Source: Mogibacterium kristiansenii (lineage in GTDB: Bacteria; Bacillota; Clostridia; Peptostreptococcales; Anaerovoracaceae). Taken from it: a stretch of DNA of 52,468 nt. Under the pieces are notes generated by a model, which did no database searches, had not been told where the DNA came from, and worked only from the letters and a program-made list of their open reading frames with translations. The translations under genes and the position numbers were made by a program. Below, one piece after another: positions 25,177 to 34,085 of the stretch. Each line of letters opens with the position of its first letter. The first letter of the stretch is position 1. The stretch lies in contig NZ_VUNA01000014.1 of assembly GCF_009695905.1 (NCBI RefSeq), positions 1 to 52,468 of the forward strand, in the 5' to 3' direction.

Positions 25177-25761
25177 ATGGCACAGCTGTATTATCGATAT
25201 AGTACGATGAATGCGGGAAAGTCCCTGGAGATCATCAAGGTGGCCAACAACTACGAGGAGCTGGGCAAGCGAGTGATGTGCTTGGTTCCGGAGGTGGACG
25301 ACCGCTACGAGCGGAATATGGTGACCTCCCGGGTGGGATTGAGCCACAAGGCCTATACGGTGGATGACGATACGAACATCATGACGCTGTTCATCGAGAA
25401 GAACATGCGGCATCAGATTGACTGCGTGCTGGTGGACGAATGCCAGTTTTTCCGGAAGCATCACGTGCAGGAGCTGGCGGAAATCGTGGACAGCTTCGAC
25501 GTGCCGGTACTGGCCTACGGACTGAAAAATGATTTTAAGAATGAGCTGTTCGAAGGATCCTACTATTTCCTGGTGTACGCAGACAAGATTGAAGAGATTA
25601 AGACCATCTGCTGGTGCGGTCGGAAAGCCACCATGGTGGCCCGAATTCAGGACGGAAAGATTATCAAGCAGGGAGATCAGATCGCAATCGGCGGCAACGA
25701 CATGTACGCCTCTCTGTGCCGAAAGCATTACAACGACGGAAGGTTGTCGGCAGACGACTAG
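25177..25761 (+). CDS. tdk: Thymidine kinase (type II)
   Basis: Salvage enzyme (194 aa) that phosphorylates thymidine to dTMP. The P-loop is STMNAGKS (9-16), the catalytic glutamate E88 lies in DECQF, and the zinc lasso uses C145, C147 (CWCGRK), C181 and H184 (CRKHY). The length fits the TK1-like family. AAGGAGAG lies before the ATG. The secreted hydrolase gene begins 19 bp downstream and may share the transcript. Confidence 0.95.
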   Translation: MAQLYYRYSTMNAGKSLEIIKVANNYEELGKRVMCLVPEVDDRYERNMVTSRVGLSHKAYTVDDDTNIMTLFIEKNMRHQIDCVLVDECQFFRKHHVQELAEIVDSFDVPVLAYGLKNDFKNELFEGSYYFLVYADKIEEIKTICWCGRKATMVARIQDGKIIKQGDQIAIGGNDMYASLCRKHYNDGRLSADD

Positions 25762-25780
25762 TTCGAGGAAGGAGACAGGC

Positions 25781-27241
25781 GTGCGGCGATTCGCAGAACG
25801 CGGGGGTGGAATTCGAATGATGGTAATCGGCATGATGTTCCTCTGCCTGTGGATGGCGGGAACGAATTTTTCCCGTGCCGCGATAAAAGCAAAACCTGGG
25901 AATGCCACCGCGTCCATCAATGCGAAGGCAGGGACGGTGCTGCGGGAAAAGGCATCCACCTCATCGAAAAAAATCCGAACCCTTCGGAACAATACGAAAA
26001 TTACCGTTTATTACGAGGTCTATACCCATCGAACCCGGACGGATTCCCGGTACCACTGGTACCGCATCGGCGTGGGAAAGAAGAAAGGCTACGTGCTGGC
26101 CAAGCGGGTGGACGGCATCCGCTATCAGGCGGTGCTGGGCCGGGCTTCCCGTAAAGTGCCTGCTCGAATCGGGCCGAAAACATCCATGAAGGCAAAGGGA
26201 AAATTGTCCAAGGGGACGGTGGTGTCCGTGCGCCTTCGGTCTCGGTACAAGGGGGCCAAGACATGGTGGGATAAGGTTTTGGTGAACGGAAAGTACCGCT
26301 ATGTCATCGCGGATTCCTTGACGAAGGTGAGCACCTCCGATTACGACGCTTACCTGAAGTCTCATGGGTTCCCGGCATCCTATCGGAAATCTTTGAAGAA
26401 ACTTCATAACGAGCATCCGAATTGGGTTTTTCGGGCGAAGAAGGTCAACCTGAGCTACAGCACGGTGCTGTCCCGGGAAACCCGGGACGGGGTCTCTCTG
26501 ATCTACAAATCCTACCCGAAATCCTATCGGGACAAGGGGCGGAAGAGCTACCGGAACGGAAAGTACATCGCCAAGGACGGCTCCACCTGGTTCAACGCCA
26601 ACAAAAAGGTGGTGTCCTACTACATGGATCCCCGTCATTTCCTGAACGACCGGAACATCTACATGTACCTGTCCTTGAATTACCATTCTTATCAGAACAC
26701 GGGCACGGTGAATAAAGTCCTCAGCGGAACGGAGCTGCCGAAGCGAGGCTTCTCTCCGTCTCTGTTCGTGAGCGCCGGCAAGAAGTACAAGGTGAGTCCG
26801 ATTTTCCTGGCATCTCGGGCTCGGCAGGAAACCGGCGGCGGAAGCATCGCCATTCGGGGATACCGGATGAAAGGAAAGACGGTGTACAATCCGTACAACA
26901 TCGGCGCTTCCTCGGGATCCAATCCGGTGATGAAAGGCTTGAAGTACGCCTATCGGAAGGGCTGGACCTCCCGCACAAAAGCGGTGTACGGCGGCGCTCA
27001 GGTGCTGTCAAAGGATTACATCAACCGGGGGCAGAACACCATCTACTACCAGCGGTTCAACGTGAAGAACGGATGGCTGCGGGCGGGCACCCATCAGTAC
27101 ATGACCAACATCACGGCACCGTACACGGAATCCAAGTCCATGGCAAAGGCCTACAAAGCCTACGGCCTCACCGGCGAGAAGCTGGTATTCGAGATTCCGG
27201 TGTACAAGAGTATGCCGTCTTCCACGAAGTTGCCGAAATAA
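25781..27241 (+). CDS. Secreted SH3-domain glucosaminidase (autolysin-like)
   Basis: Probable peptidoglycan hydrolase (486 aa). An N-terminal signal peptide (MRRFAERGGGIRMMVIGMMF, cut near residue 33) leads to two SH3b-like domains (about 38-110 and 120-185, ending KKGYVLAKRV and KYRYVIADSLTK). A C-terminal N-acetylglucosaminidase-like domain follows, with ASRARQETGGGS carrying the likely catalytic Glu, then YNPYNIGA. The GTG start is chosen because GAAGGAG is 6 bases upstream and it gives a basic N-region; ATG 25817 has a poor site. Upstream codons of the longer frame overlap tdk. The bond cut is inferred from the family. Confidence 0.85.
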   Translation: MRRFAERGGGIRMMVIGMMFLCLWMAGTNFSRAAIKAKPGNATASINAKAGTVLREKASTSSKKIRTLRNNTKITVYYEVYTHRTRTDSRYHWYRIGVGKKKGYVLAKRVDGIRYQAVLGRASRKVPARIGPKTSMKAKGKLSKGTVVSVRLRSRYKGAKTWWDKVLVNGKYRYVIADSLTKVSTSDYDAYLKSHGFPASYRKSLKKLHNEHPNWVFRAKKVNLSYSTVLSRETRDGVSLIYKSYPKSYRDKGRKSYRNGKYIAKDGSTWFNANKKVVSYYMDPRHFLNDRNIYMYLSLNYHSYQNTGTVNKVLSGTELPKRGFSPSLFVSAGKKYKVSPIFLASRARQETGGGSIAIRGYRMKGKTVYNPYNIGASSGSNPVMKGLKYAYRKGWTSRTKAVYGGAQVLSKDYINRGQNTIYYQRFNVKNGWLRAGTHQYMTNITAPYTESKSMAKAYKAYGLTGEKLVFEIPVYKSMPSSTKLPK

Positions 27242-27247
27242 AAAAAC

Positions 27248-27295
27248 AGGTTCGATTCTCCGGACGTTTCCGGGGAGCCGAACCTATTTTTGTGA
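27248..27295. terminator. Bidirectional terminator between convergent genes
   Basis: AGGTTCG/CGAACCT and inner CTCCGG/CCGGGGAG pairs form a long stem, with AAAAAA on the left and ATTTTTG on the right. It therefore serves both the glucosaminidase gene (+) and the radical SAM gene (-). Confidence 0.88.
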
Positions 27296-27300
27296 GTGAA

Positions 27301-28203
27301 TTATTGATTGTGCACGCCGCATTTAGCCCCTTGGCGGGTATCCCGTTCTTTGAGACGAAGGTTAATTCGATTCAGAATGGTGCGCTTTCGGTAGCTCCAT
27401 TCCGGCGCCACCAGAAGGCCGCGCTGGGTGTCAGCGGTGAGGCGGTGCACCGTGATGTCTTCCGGAATGATTTCCAGGAGGTCCACCACCAGCTCGCAGT
27501 ATTCCTCGATGGAGCGGAAAGGTACATAATCCGGCATCGTGTCGTACAGACGGGAGCCCCGGACGATGTTCAGCATGTGAAGTTTGATGCCGAAGGGGTG
27601 GAGCCGGGCCACGTAGGACACGGTATCGAACATGTCCTGCCGGCTTTCCCCCGGAAGCCCCAGGATGACGTGAACCACCGTTCGGATGCCCCGCCGGTGG
27701 AGTTCGGTGATCGCTTCGTGGAAAGTGTCCAGGGAGTAACCGATGCCCATGGCTTCGGAGGTTTTGGGGTGAATGGTCTGAAGGCCCAGTTCCACCCAGA
27801 GGAAGTGTTCCCGGTTGATTTCTTCCAGCAGATCCAGCACGTCCTCGCCCAGGCAGTCCGGCCGGGTGGCGATGGCGATGCCGTCGATTCGGGGATCCGA
27901 AAGAGCATCGTAATAGTATTTTCGAAGAACCGACACCGGTGCGTAGGTGTTGGTGTGGTTCTGGAAATAGGCGATGTGCCGAGCGTTGGGCCATTTCTCG
28001 CTGAGGAGTTCAATCTGCTCTGAGATGGATGAGGCGAACTCGCCGGAACCGGAAGAGGAGCAGAAGGCGCAGCCCCCGGTGCCCAGGGTGCCGTCCCGGT
28101 TGGGGCAGGTGAATCCCGCATCCAGAGAGAGCTTGATGGTTTTTTCGCCAAAGGTTTGTTTGAAATAATTGCTTATAGAAAAATATCGTTCTCCGCCTTG
28201 CAT
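27301..28203 (-). CDS. Radical SAM protein, TIGR01212/YhcC family
   Basis: This 300-aa radical SAM protein has the family's extended cluster motif, C-P-N-R-D-G-T then GGCAFC (FTCPNRDGTLGTGGCAFCS), rather than plain CxxxCxxC. The barrel is recognisable from IATRPDCL, WVELGLQT and VHVILGLPGE. The substrate is unknown; relatives are sometimes linked to tRNA modification. The start at 28203 (GGAGGAAAC then ATG) gives MQGGERYFSIS; the longer frame adds 37 residues without a ribosome site. It is divergent from queH. Confidence 0.9.
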   Translation of the reverse strand: MQGGERYFSISNYFKQTFGEKTIKLSLDAGFTCPNRDGTLGTGGCAFCSSSGSGEFASSISEQIELLSEKWPNARHIAYFQNHTNTYAPVSVLRKYYYDALSDPRIDGIAIATRPDCLGEDVLDLLEEINREHFLWVELGLQTIHPKTSEAMGIGYSLDTFHEAITELHRRGIRTVVHVILGLPGESRQDMFDTVSYVARLHPFGIKLHMLNIVRGSRLYDTMPDYVPFRSIEEYCELVVDLLEIIPEDITVHRLTADTQRGLLVAPEWSYRKRTILNRINLRLKERDTRQGAKCGVHNQ

Positions 28204-28219
28204 GTTTCCTCCAAAATCG

Positions 28220-28248
28220 TTGCTACACAAAGGGCAACGTGATATAAT
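28220..28248 (+). promoter_or_regulatory. queH promoter
   Basis: TTGCTA (28220-28225) and a perfect TATAAT (28243-28248) are 17 bp apart, 31 bp before queH, in the divergent spacer. Confidence 0.75.
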
Positions 28249-28279
28249 TACTTTTATTATTTGAAAGGGAAACAGATTC

Positions 28280-28864
28280 ATGCCAGAAGAGAAACCAACG
28301 CTTCTTCTCCTCACATGCTGCGGCCCCTGTGCTACAGCCTGTGTCGAGCGAACCGCATTCGACTACGATGTGACCGTGTTCTATTATAATCCAAATATCA
28401 CGGATTCGGAAGAGTATTATCTTCGAAAAGAGAATCTGGAGAAATTCCTCCGTCTCTTTAATGAAGAGTACAAGGACCGGACTTTGGTGCATTATCTGGA
28501 GGGACGGTACGAACCGGAGAAATATCTGGAGCGAACGGCGATGCTGAAGGATGAACCGGAAGGCGGGCGGCGCTGCGAAGAGTGCTTCCGGCTCCGATAT
28601 GAAGAGGCGGCTCGTGTGGCAAAAGCAAGAAATGCAGATTATTGGACATCCACCATGTCGGTGAGCCCGCACAAGAATTACGACATTCTCACGAAGACGG
28701 GAGAAGAACTTGCCGCAGAGTCGGGCACCTGTTACCTGCCGATTGATTTTAAGAAGAAGAACGGTTTTGGCAGAAGTGTGGAACTTTCAAAGAAGTATGG
28801 TCTGTATCGGCAGCGATTCTGCGGATGCGACTATGCAAGGTACGCTAATGCAAAAAGGTTATGA
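28280..28864 (+). CDS. queH: Epoxyqueuosine reductase QueH
   Basis: QueH (194 aa, former DUF208) reduces epoxyqueuosine to queuosine in tRNA and replaces QueG in many anaerobes. The LLTCCGPCATAC motif puts metal-binding cysteines at 13, 14 and 17. RRCEECFRLR and the late FCGCDYA supply the remaining conserved cysteines. The middle motif YNPNI is also typical. It is the first gene after a good promoter; asnA follows after 23 bp and priA after that, so the transcript may continue. Confidence 0.93.
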   Translation: MPEEKPTLLLLTCCGPCATACVERTAFDYDVTVFYYNPNITDSEEYYLRKENLEKFLRLFNEEYKDRTLVHYLEGRYEPEKYLERTAMLKDEPEGGRRCEECFRLRYEEAARVAKARNADYWTSTMSVSPHKNYDILTKTGEELAAESGTCYLPIDFKKKNGFGRSVELSKKYGLYRQRFCGCDYARYANAKRL

Positions 28865-28887
28865 AGGGGACAAGGAGAAAAACAACT

Positions 28888-29898
28888 ATGAGTAACGTAA
28901 TTATTCCGGAAGGCTATGAGCCGATTCTGGGCCTGAAGGAGACTCAGAGAGCCATCAAGAAGATTAAGGACTACTTCCAGCAGGAGCTGGCCTATGGACT
29001 GCAGCTTCGCCGTGTGAGCGCGCCGCTGTTCGTATTCCCGGAAACGGGCTTCAACGACACGCTGAACGGTGTGGAACGCCGGGTGGATTTCACCATTAAG
29101 GACATGAACGAGCGCCAGGTGGAAATCGTGCAGTCCCTGGCAAAGTGGAAGAGAATGGCTTTGTACAAGTATGAAGTAGAGCCGGGTCACGGCATCTATA
29201 CCGACATGAACGCCATTCGGAGAGATGAGGAATTGGATAACCTTCACTCCATTTACGTGGACCAGTGGGACTGGGAGAAGGTAATCACCAAAGAGCAGCG
29301 GACGGAAGAATATCTGGAAGAAACCGTGGTGACGATTTACCACGCACTGAAGAACTTGGGCGATTATGTAAACCGTCTCTACCGGGATATTCAGATTGAG
29401 CTTCCGAACGAGATTACATTCATCGATTCTCAAGAGCTGGAGGATCGTTATCCGGGCAAGAACCCGAAGGAACGGGAGGACCTGATTACTAAGGAACACG
29501 GTGCCGTATTCATCAAGAGAATCGGCGGCGTCCTGGCTTCCGGTGAGAAGCATGACGGAAGAGCACCGGACTACGACGATTGGGAACTGAACGGGGATAT
29601 CCTGGTGTGGAACGATGTCCTGGACAGAGCGTTCGAGATTTCTTCCATGGGAATCCGTGTGGATGCAGAATCCATGAAGCGTCAGTTGAAGATTGACGGA
29701 AAAGAAGACCGTATGGAGCAGCCATTCCATCAAGGTGTCATCACCGGAAAGTATCCGCTGTCCATCGGCGGCGGAATCGGTCAGAGCCGTCTGTGCATGT
29801 TCTTCTTGCAGAAAGCGCACATCGGAGAGGTACAGGCATCGGTATGGCCGGAAGACATGATTGAGGAGTGCGCAGAGCACAATATTTTCCTACTGTAA
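28888..29898 (+). CDS. asnA: Aspartate-ammonia ligase (asparagine synthetase A)
   Basis: Makes asparagine from aspartate, ammonia and ATP (336 aa, close to the 330 aa of E. coli AsnA). The class II synthetase-like fold shows LRRVSAPLFV, FTIKDM, QWDWEKVI and the late GGGIGQSRLCMF. AsnA uses free ammonia, not glutamine. CAAGGAGAAAA precedes the ATG at 28888; the frame opening at 28861 overlaps the queH stop and is rejected. Codon use suggests good expression. Confidence 0.96.
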   Translation: MSNVIIPEGYEPILGLKETQRAIKKIKDYFQQELAYGLQLRRVSAPLFVFPETGFNDTLNGVERRVDFTIKDMNERQVEIVQSLAKWKRMALYKYEVEPGHGIYTDMNAIRRDEELDNLHSIYVDQWDWEKVITKEQRTEEYLEETVVTIYHALKNLGDYVNRLYRDIQIELPNEITFIDSQELEDRYPGKNPKEREDLITKEHGAVFIKRIGGVLASGEKHDGRAPDYDDWELNGDILVWNDVLDRAFEISSMGIRVDAESMKRQLKIDGKEDRMEQPFHQGVITGKYPLSIGGGIGQSRLCMFFLQKAHIGEVQASVWPEDMIEECAEHNIFLL

Positions 29899-29901
29899 GA
29901 A

Positions 29902-31911
29902 ATGCAATACATCAATGTTGTAATCGATAATAAAAGTGAATTAACAGATACCTACTTCACCTACCGCGCACCGGATTCGGTGGCGGTAGGTGATAAAGTC
30001 AGCGCCCTGTTCAGTAACAGAAAGAAGCCGGTGGATGCGTACGTATTCGAAACCGGCGTGGAAACCGATCTTCCGGAGAACAAAATTCGGGAAATCGAAT
30101 CTGTGGACAAGAGGCGCTCTCTTTCCGAAGAGATGATTGATACCGCCATCTGGATGCGGCGGCGGTACGGCATCAAGTATATTGACGGGGTCAAGATGTT
30201 CACCGTGGGCGGAAAAAGGGAAAAGGAGAAGCTGGTGAAGGCACCGGCACTCCGGGAAGAGCCCTGGGAGCTGACGGAGGAGCAGGAATCTGCGGTGAAG
30301 CAGATTAACGAGTCCCTGGATCGTCGAAAGGAAAACGTGTTTCTGCTGAAGGGGGTGACCGGAAGCGGGAAGACGGAAGTTTACATGCATGCGGTGGAGC
30401 ATGCGCTGGCCCAAGGCAGAAGTGCCATCGTGCTGGTGCCGGAAATCGCTCTGGCCATGCAGATGGAGAAGCGGTTTCAGAATCGCTTCGGTGCGGAGAA
30501 CGTGGCCATCCTGCACAGCAAGCTGACCACTTCGAAGCGGCTGGAGAACTGGCTTCGGATTCGAAAGGGTTCGGCCAAGGTGATTCTGGGTGCCCGGACG
30601 GCGATTTTTGCGCCGGTCACGGATCTGGGATTGGTGGTCATCGATGAGGAACACGAATCCACCTACAAATCCGACCACAACCCGAAATACGAGACCATGG
30701 ATGTGGCGTATAAGAGAGCGGGGACTTTCGGTGCCACGGTGGTTCTCGGAAGTGCGACGCCCAGCGTGGTTTCTTTTTACCGTGCATCCGTCGGAATTTA
30801 TCACCTGATTGAATTGAAGAACCGGGTGGGAAAAAGCCGTCTGCCCGATGTGGAAATCGAGGACATTCGAGGACAGGTGGCTCGGGGTCGGAATGAGATG
30901 ATCAGCCTGCGGCTGCAGGAGGAGATGCGGTACTGCCTGGAGAAGGGGGAGCAGGTAATCCTGTTCCTGAACCGGCGGGGATACGCGCCTCAGATTCAGT
31001 GCGTGGAGTGCGGATACCGCTATCAGTGCGACGATTGCGGGATTTCCTTGACCTACCACAAGCGAGAGAATGCGGCGGTGTGTCACTATTGCGGGAAGAA
31101 ATTTCCGCTGCCGAAGAAATGTCCGGAATGCGGAAGCCCTCATATTCGGTACGGGGGCGTGGGCACCGAGAAGGTGGAGGAAGTGGTGCAGGAGATGTTT
31201 CCGGAATACAAGGTGGCGCGGTTCGACCTGGATACGGCGAAGAACCAGAAGGAAATCGACCGCACCATGTCGGATTTTGTGCACCAACGGACGAACGTTC
31301 TCATCGGCACTCAGATTCTGGCAAAAGGTCTGGATTTTCGGAATGTAGGACTGGTGGGCATCGTGAATGCGGACATTTCCCTGAACATCCCGGATTACCG
31401 GGCGTCGGAGCGCACCTACCAGCTGGTGACCCAGGTGTCCGGAAGAGCGGGGCGGAGTTCGGAATCCAGCCGGGTGGTGATTCAGACCTACAATCCGGAG
31501 GCGGAAGCCATCGCTTTTGCCGCTCAGGGGGATTACGACGGGTTCTATGAGTCGGAATTACTCCACCGAAATATCATGAATTATCCACCATACTCCGATT
31601 TAATTGCGGTATCCTTTACAGAAGGGGAAAAATACCGACCGGGGAATCGGACCGCAATGGAGTATGCGGAGGATTTTAAAGGGAAATTGGAAAATATGCA
31701 GAATCTGCCGGATAAGTCCATGATTTACCGGCCTCGGGAGGAAGTGCTCCGGGGGAATACGGAACGGAAGCGGGTGACCTTTCTGATCAAAGCGCCGAAA
31801 GGGTCCCGCAGTGGATTCATTCAGATGTACATGTGGTATCGGGATTGGATGATTCAGCAGAAGTCGACAATATATATTGAAATTGATGTCAATCCGTATG
31901 GCATCGTGTAG
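29902..31911 (+). CDS. priA: Primosomal protein N' (replication restart helicase PriA)
   Basis: Superfamily 2 DNA helicase for replication restart (669 aa). A DNA-binding N-terminus (1-110) leads to Walker A GVTGSGKTE (151-159) and the DEEH box in VVIDEEHEST. A zinc region has eight cysteines (CVECGYRYQCDDC to CPECGS), and later helicase motifs include TQILAKGLDF and QVSGRAGR. It is shorter than the usual 730-800 aa, mainly in the N-terminal part. It starts 4 bp after asnA with no clear ribosome site, suggesting coupling. It heads the classical priA-def-fmt-rsmB order. Confidence 0.95.
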   Translation: MQYINVVIDNKSELTDTYFTYRAPDSVAVGDKVSALFSNRKKPVDAYVFETGVETDLPENKIREIESVDKRRSLSEEMIDTAIWMRRRYGIKYIDGVKMFTVGGKREKEKLVKAPALREEPWELTEEQESAVKQINESLDRRKENVFLLKGVTGSGKTEVYMHAVEHALAQGRSAIVLVPEIALAMQMEKRFQNRFGAENVAILHSKLTTSKRLENWLRIRKGSAKVILGARTAIFAPVTDLGLVVIDEEHESTYKSDHNPKYETMDVAYKRAGTFGATVVLGSATPSVVSFYRASVGIYHLIELKNRVGKSRLPDVEIEDIRGQVARGRNEMISLRLQEEMRYCLEKGEQVILFLNRRGYAPQIQCVECGYRYQCDDCGISLTYHKRENAAVCHYCGKKFPLPKKCPECGSPHIRYGGVGTEKVEEVVQEMFPEYKVARFDLDTAKNQKEIDRTMSDFVHQRTNVLIGTQILAKGLDFRNVGLVGIVNADISLNIPDYRASERTYQLVTQVSGRAGRSSESSRVVIQTYNPEAEAIAFAAQGDYDGFYESELLHRNIMNYPPYSDLIAVSFTEGEKYRPGNRTAMEYAEDFKGKLENMQNLPDKSMIYRPREEVLRGNTERKRVTFLIKAPKGSRSGFIQMYMWYRDWMIQQKSTIYIEIDVNPYGIV

Positions 31912-31919
31912 GAGGAACA

Positions 31920-32429
31920 ATGGCTATTCGTAAAATCGTAGAGAAAGGGGACGAGATCCTCGCAAAGAAATGCAAACCGGTGAAAGAGGTGACGAAGCAC
32001 ATTCAGACCGTGACCCGTGACATGATCGACACCATGATCGAAGCCGACGGCGTAGGCCTGGCGGCGCCTCAGATTGGAATCATGAAGCGGATGTTCGTGT
32101 GCCGTCCGGAACTGGAGGATCCGGAACACAATTACGTGTTCATCAATCCGGAAATTCTGGAGAAGGAAGGGGAGCAGGACTCCATGGAGGGCTGCCTCAG
32201 CGTGCCGGGATACATCGGACACGTGGTTCGTCCGGAGAAGGTTCGCATTCAGGGACTGGATGCGGAAGGCGAAATGCAGGATCTGGTCTTTGACGGTTTT
32301 GCGGCTACCTGCATCTGTCACGAATACGATCACCTGGACGGAATTCTCTATACCGACCGTTCGGACAACGTGATGACCAACGAGGAATATGCGGAAATCC
32401 TGAAGAAACAGGAAGAAGAGGAGCGGTAG
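31920..32429 (+). CDS. def: Peptide deformylase
   Basis: Removes the formyl group from new N-terminal methionine (169 aa). All three motifs are intact: GVGLAAPQIG (44-53), EGCLSVPG (90-97, metal Cys) and HEYDH (134-138, metal His and catalytic Glu). GTAGGAGG precedes the ATG. fmt starts on the base after its stop, so removal and addition of formyl are encoded together. Confidence 0.97.
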   Translation: MAIRKIVEKGDEILAKKCKPVKEVTKHIQTVTRDMIDTMIEADGVGLAAPQIGIMKRMFVCRPELEDPEHNYVFINPEILEKEGEQDSMEGCLSVPGYIGHVVRPEKVRIQGLDAEGEMQDLVFDGFAATCICHEYDHLDGILYTDRSDNVMTNEEYAEILKKQEEEER

Positions 32430-33365
32430 ATGAAGATTGTTTTTATGGGAACGCCGGAGTTTGCGGTGCCTTCATTGGAAAAGCTGATTGAATGCGGCTG
32501 CGAGATTCCGATGGTGGTCACCCAGCCGGACCGCCGGGGCAATCGGGGCAAGGTTACCTTCTCCCCGGTAAAAGAATGCGCGCTGCAGCACGGACTTCCG
32601 GTGGCACAGCCGCAGCAGATTCGCAAGGATGAAGAATTCATGCAGGAGTTGGAAGCCCTGAAACCGGATTTCATCGTGGTGGCGGCCTTCGGCCAGCTGC
32701 TTCCGGAACGGGTATTGAATGCACCGAAATATGACTGCATCAACGTGCACGGATCCCTGCTCCCGAAACTTCGGGGTGCGGCGCCGATGCAGTACTCCAT
32801 CCTTCAGGGGGATAAGACCACAGGTGTGACTATCATGAAGATGGCCAAAGGCTTGGATACGGGAGATATGATTTCCAAAGCGGAAATGAACATCGAAGGC
32901 ATGACCATCCATGAACTGGCGGATAAACTGTCGGTACTGGGGGCGGAGCTTCTGGTGAAGACCATTCCGGAGATTGTGAACGGAACGGCCGTCTATAGTC
33001 CGCAGAACGAGGAAGAACATACCTATGCATCGATGATTCGGAAGGAAGACGGACTGACGGATTTCAGCGGAGATGCGGTATCGGAGGAACGAAAGATTCG
33101 GGCCTACGACCCGTGGCCGGCGCTGTACAGTTTCCTTAACGGGAAGCAGATTAAATTCTTCCGGGCGGAAGTGTCGGAAGAAGAAGGTACCCACGACGGG
33201 GGTGTAATCTCCGCGGTGGACAAAAAATCCTTCACGGTGGACTGCGGCAAGGGTAAACTTCGGATTCTGGAAGTCCAGCTGCAGGGAAAGAAACGAATGA
33301 GTGCAGGAGATTTTCTGCGGGGCGCGGGCGTGTCCGTGGGAGATCGGCTGACGAAAGGAGAATAG
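32430..33365 (+). CDS. fmt: Methionyl-tRNA formyltransferase
   Basis: Formylates initiator Met-tRNA (311 aa). MKIVFMGTPEFAVPSLE is the family start. NVHGSLLPKLRGAAPM carries the conserved His of the folate site, TGVTIMKMAKGLDTGDM follows, and the C-terminal domain includes YDPWPALYSFL. GAGGAG in the end of def serves as ribosome site. Confidence 0.97.
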   Translation: MKIVFMGTPEFAVPSLEKLIECGCEIPMVVTQPDRRGNRGKVTFSPVKECALQHGLPVAQPQQIRKDEEFMQELEALKPDFIVVAAFGQLLPERVLNAPKYDCINVHGSLLPKLRGAAPMQYSILQGDKTTGVTIMKMAKGLDTGDMISKAEMNIEGMTIHELADKLSVLGAELLVKTIPEIVNGTAVYSPQNEEEHTYASMIRKEDGLTDFSGDAVSEERKIRAYDPWPALYSFLNGKQIKFFRAEVSEEEGTHDGGVISAVDKKSFTVDCGKGKLRILEVQLQGKKRMSAGDFLRGAGVSVGDRLTKGE

Positions 33366-33368
33366 ACT

Positions 33369-34085
33369 ATGTACTACGGAGGAATGGGATATTACAGCTC
33401 GATGATTGTACTGATTCCGGCGATGATTTTTACCATGATTGTCCAGGGTAGAATTAAGCGGGCGTACTCCAGATATTCTCAAGTGGAGAACAGTCGGCGC
33501 CTAACCGGTGCCCAAGCGGCCCGGATGATGTTGGATGCCAATGGGCTGTCCGGCGTGCCAATCAATATCCTGAACGGCGGCGACGATTTGAATAACTATT
33601 TCGACCCGAGAAGCAACTCGGTAAACCTGTCTCAGGCGGTATACCACACGGATTCCATTGCGGCCATGTGCATCGCCTGTCACGAGGTGGGCCACGCGAT
33701 TCAGCATGCCACCAATTATGCGCCGGTACGAATCCGGAACGGAATCGTTCCGCTGGTGAACTTGACGTCCACCTTCTCCTGGCCGCTGATCATGCTGGGA
33801 TTGATTTTCTCCACCTCCAGCCGGTACGGCTCCCTGCTGTTTAATCTGGGAGCGCTGTGCTTTGTATTCGTAATCCTGTTCCACCTGGTAACACTGCCGG
33901 TAGAACTGAATGCCAGCAATCGGGCGTTGAAGCAGATGACCTCCATCGGCATGGTGAGCGATTTCGATTACAGCGGAAGCCGCAAGGTGCTTCACGCTGC
34001 GGCGATGACGTACGTGGCCGCGCTGGCAACCGCCGTTGCATCTCTTATCCGGATTCTGCTGATCCGCGGAAGTAATGACAGATAG
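33369..34085 (+). CDS. YugP-type zinc metallopeptidase
   Basis: Membrane-bound peptidase (238 aa). An N-terminal membrane segment (10-27) is followed by the zinc motif HEVGH (105-109) and hydrophobic helices near 125-145 and 150-178, with a last one near the C-terminus (AMTYVAALATAVASLIRILL). This matches the YugP/DUF2268-like neutral zinc metallopeptidase family; its substrate is unknown. AAAGGAG precedes the ATG. Its stop abuts the start of rsmB. Clostridia often carry it between fmt and rsmB. Confidence 0.9.
   Translation: MYYGGMGYYSSMIVLIPAMIFTMIVQGRIKRAYSRYSQVENSRRLTGAQAARMMLDANGLSGVPINILNGGDDLNNYFDPRSNSVNLSQAVYHTDSIAAMCIACHEVGHAIQHATNYAPVRIRNGIVPLVNLTSTFSWPLIMLGLIFSTSSRYGSLLFNLGALCFVFVILFHLVTLPVELNASNRALKQMTSIGMVSDFDYSGSRKVLHAAAMTYVAALATAVASLIRILLIRGSNDR

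Noticed and set aside
27073-28023. + strand ORF opposite the radical SAM gene
   Set aside because: The - strand reading has the full radical SAM signature and a ribosome site; the + reading has neither.
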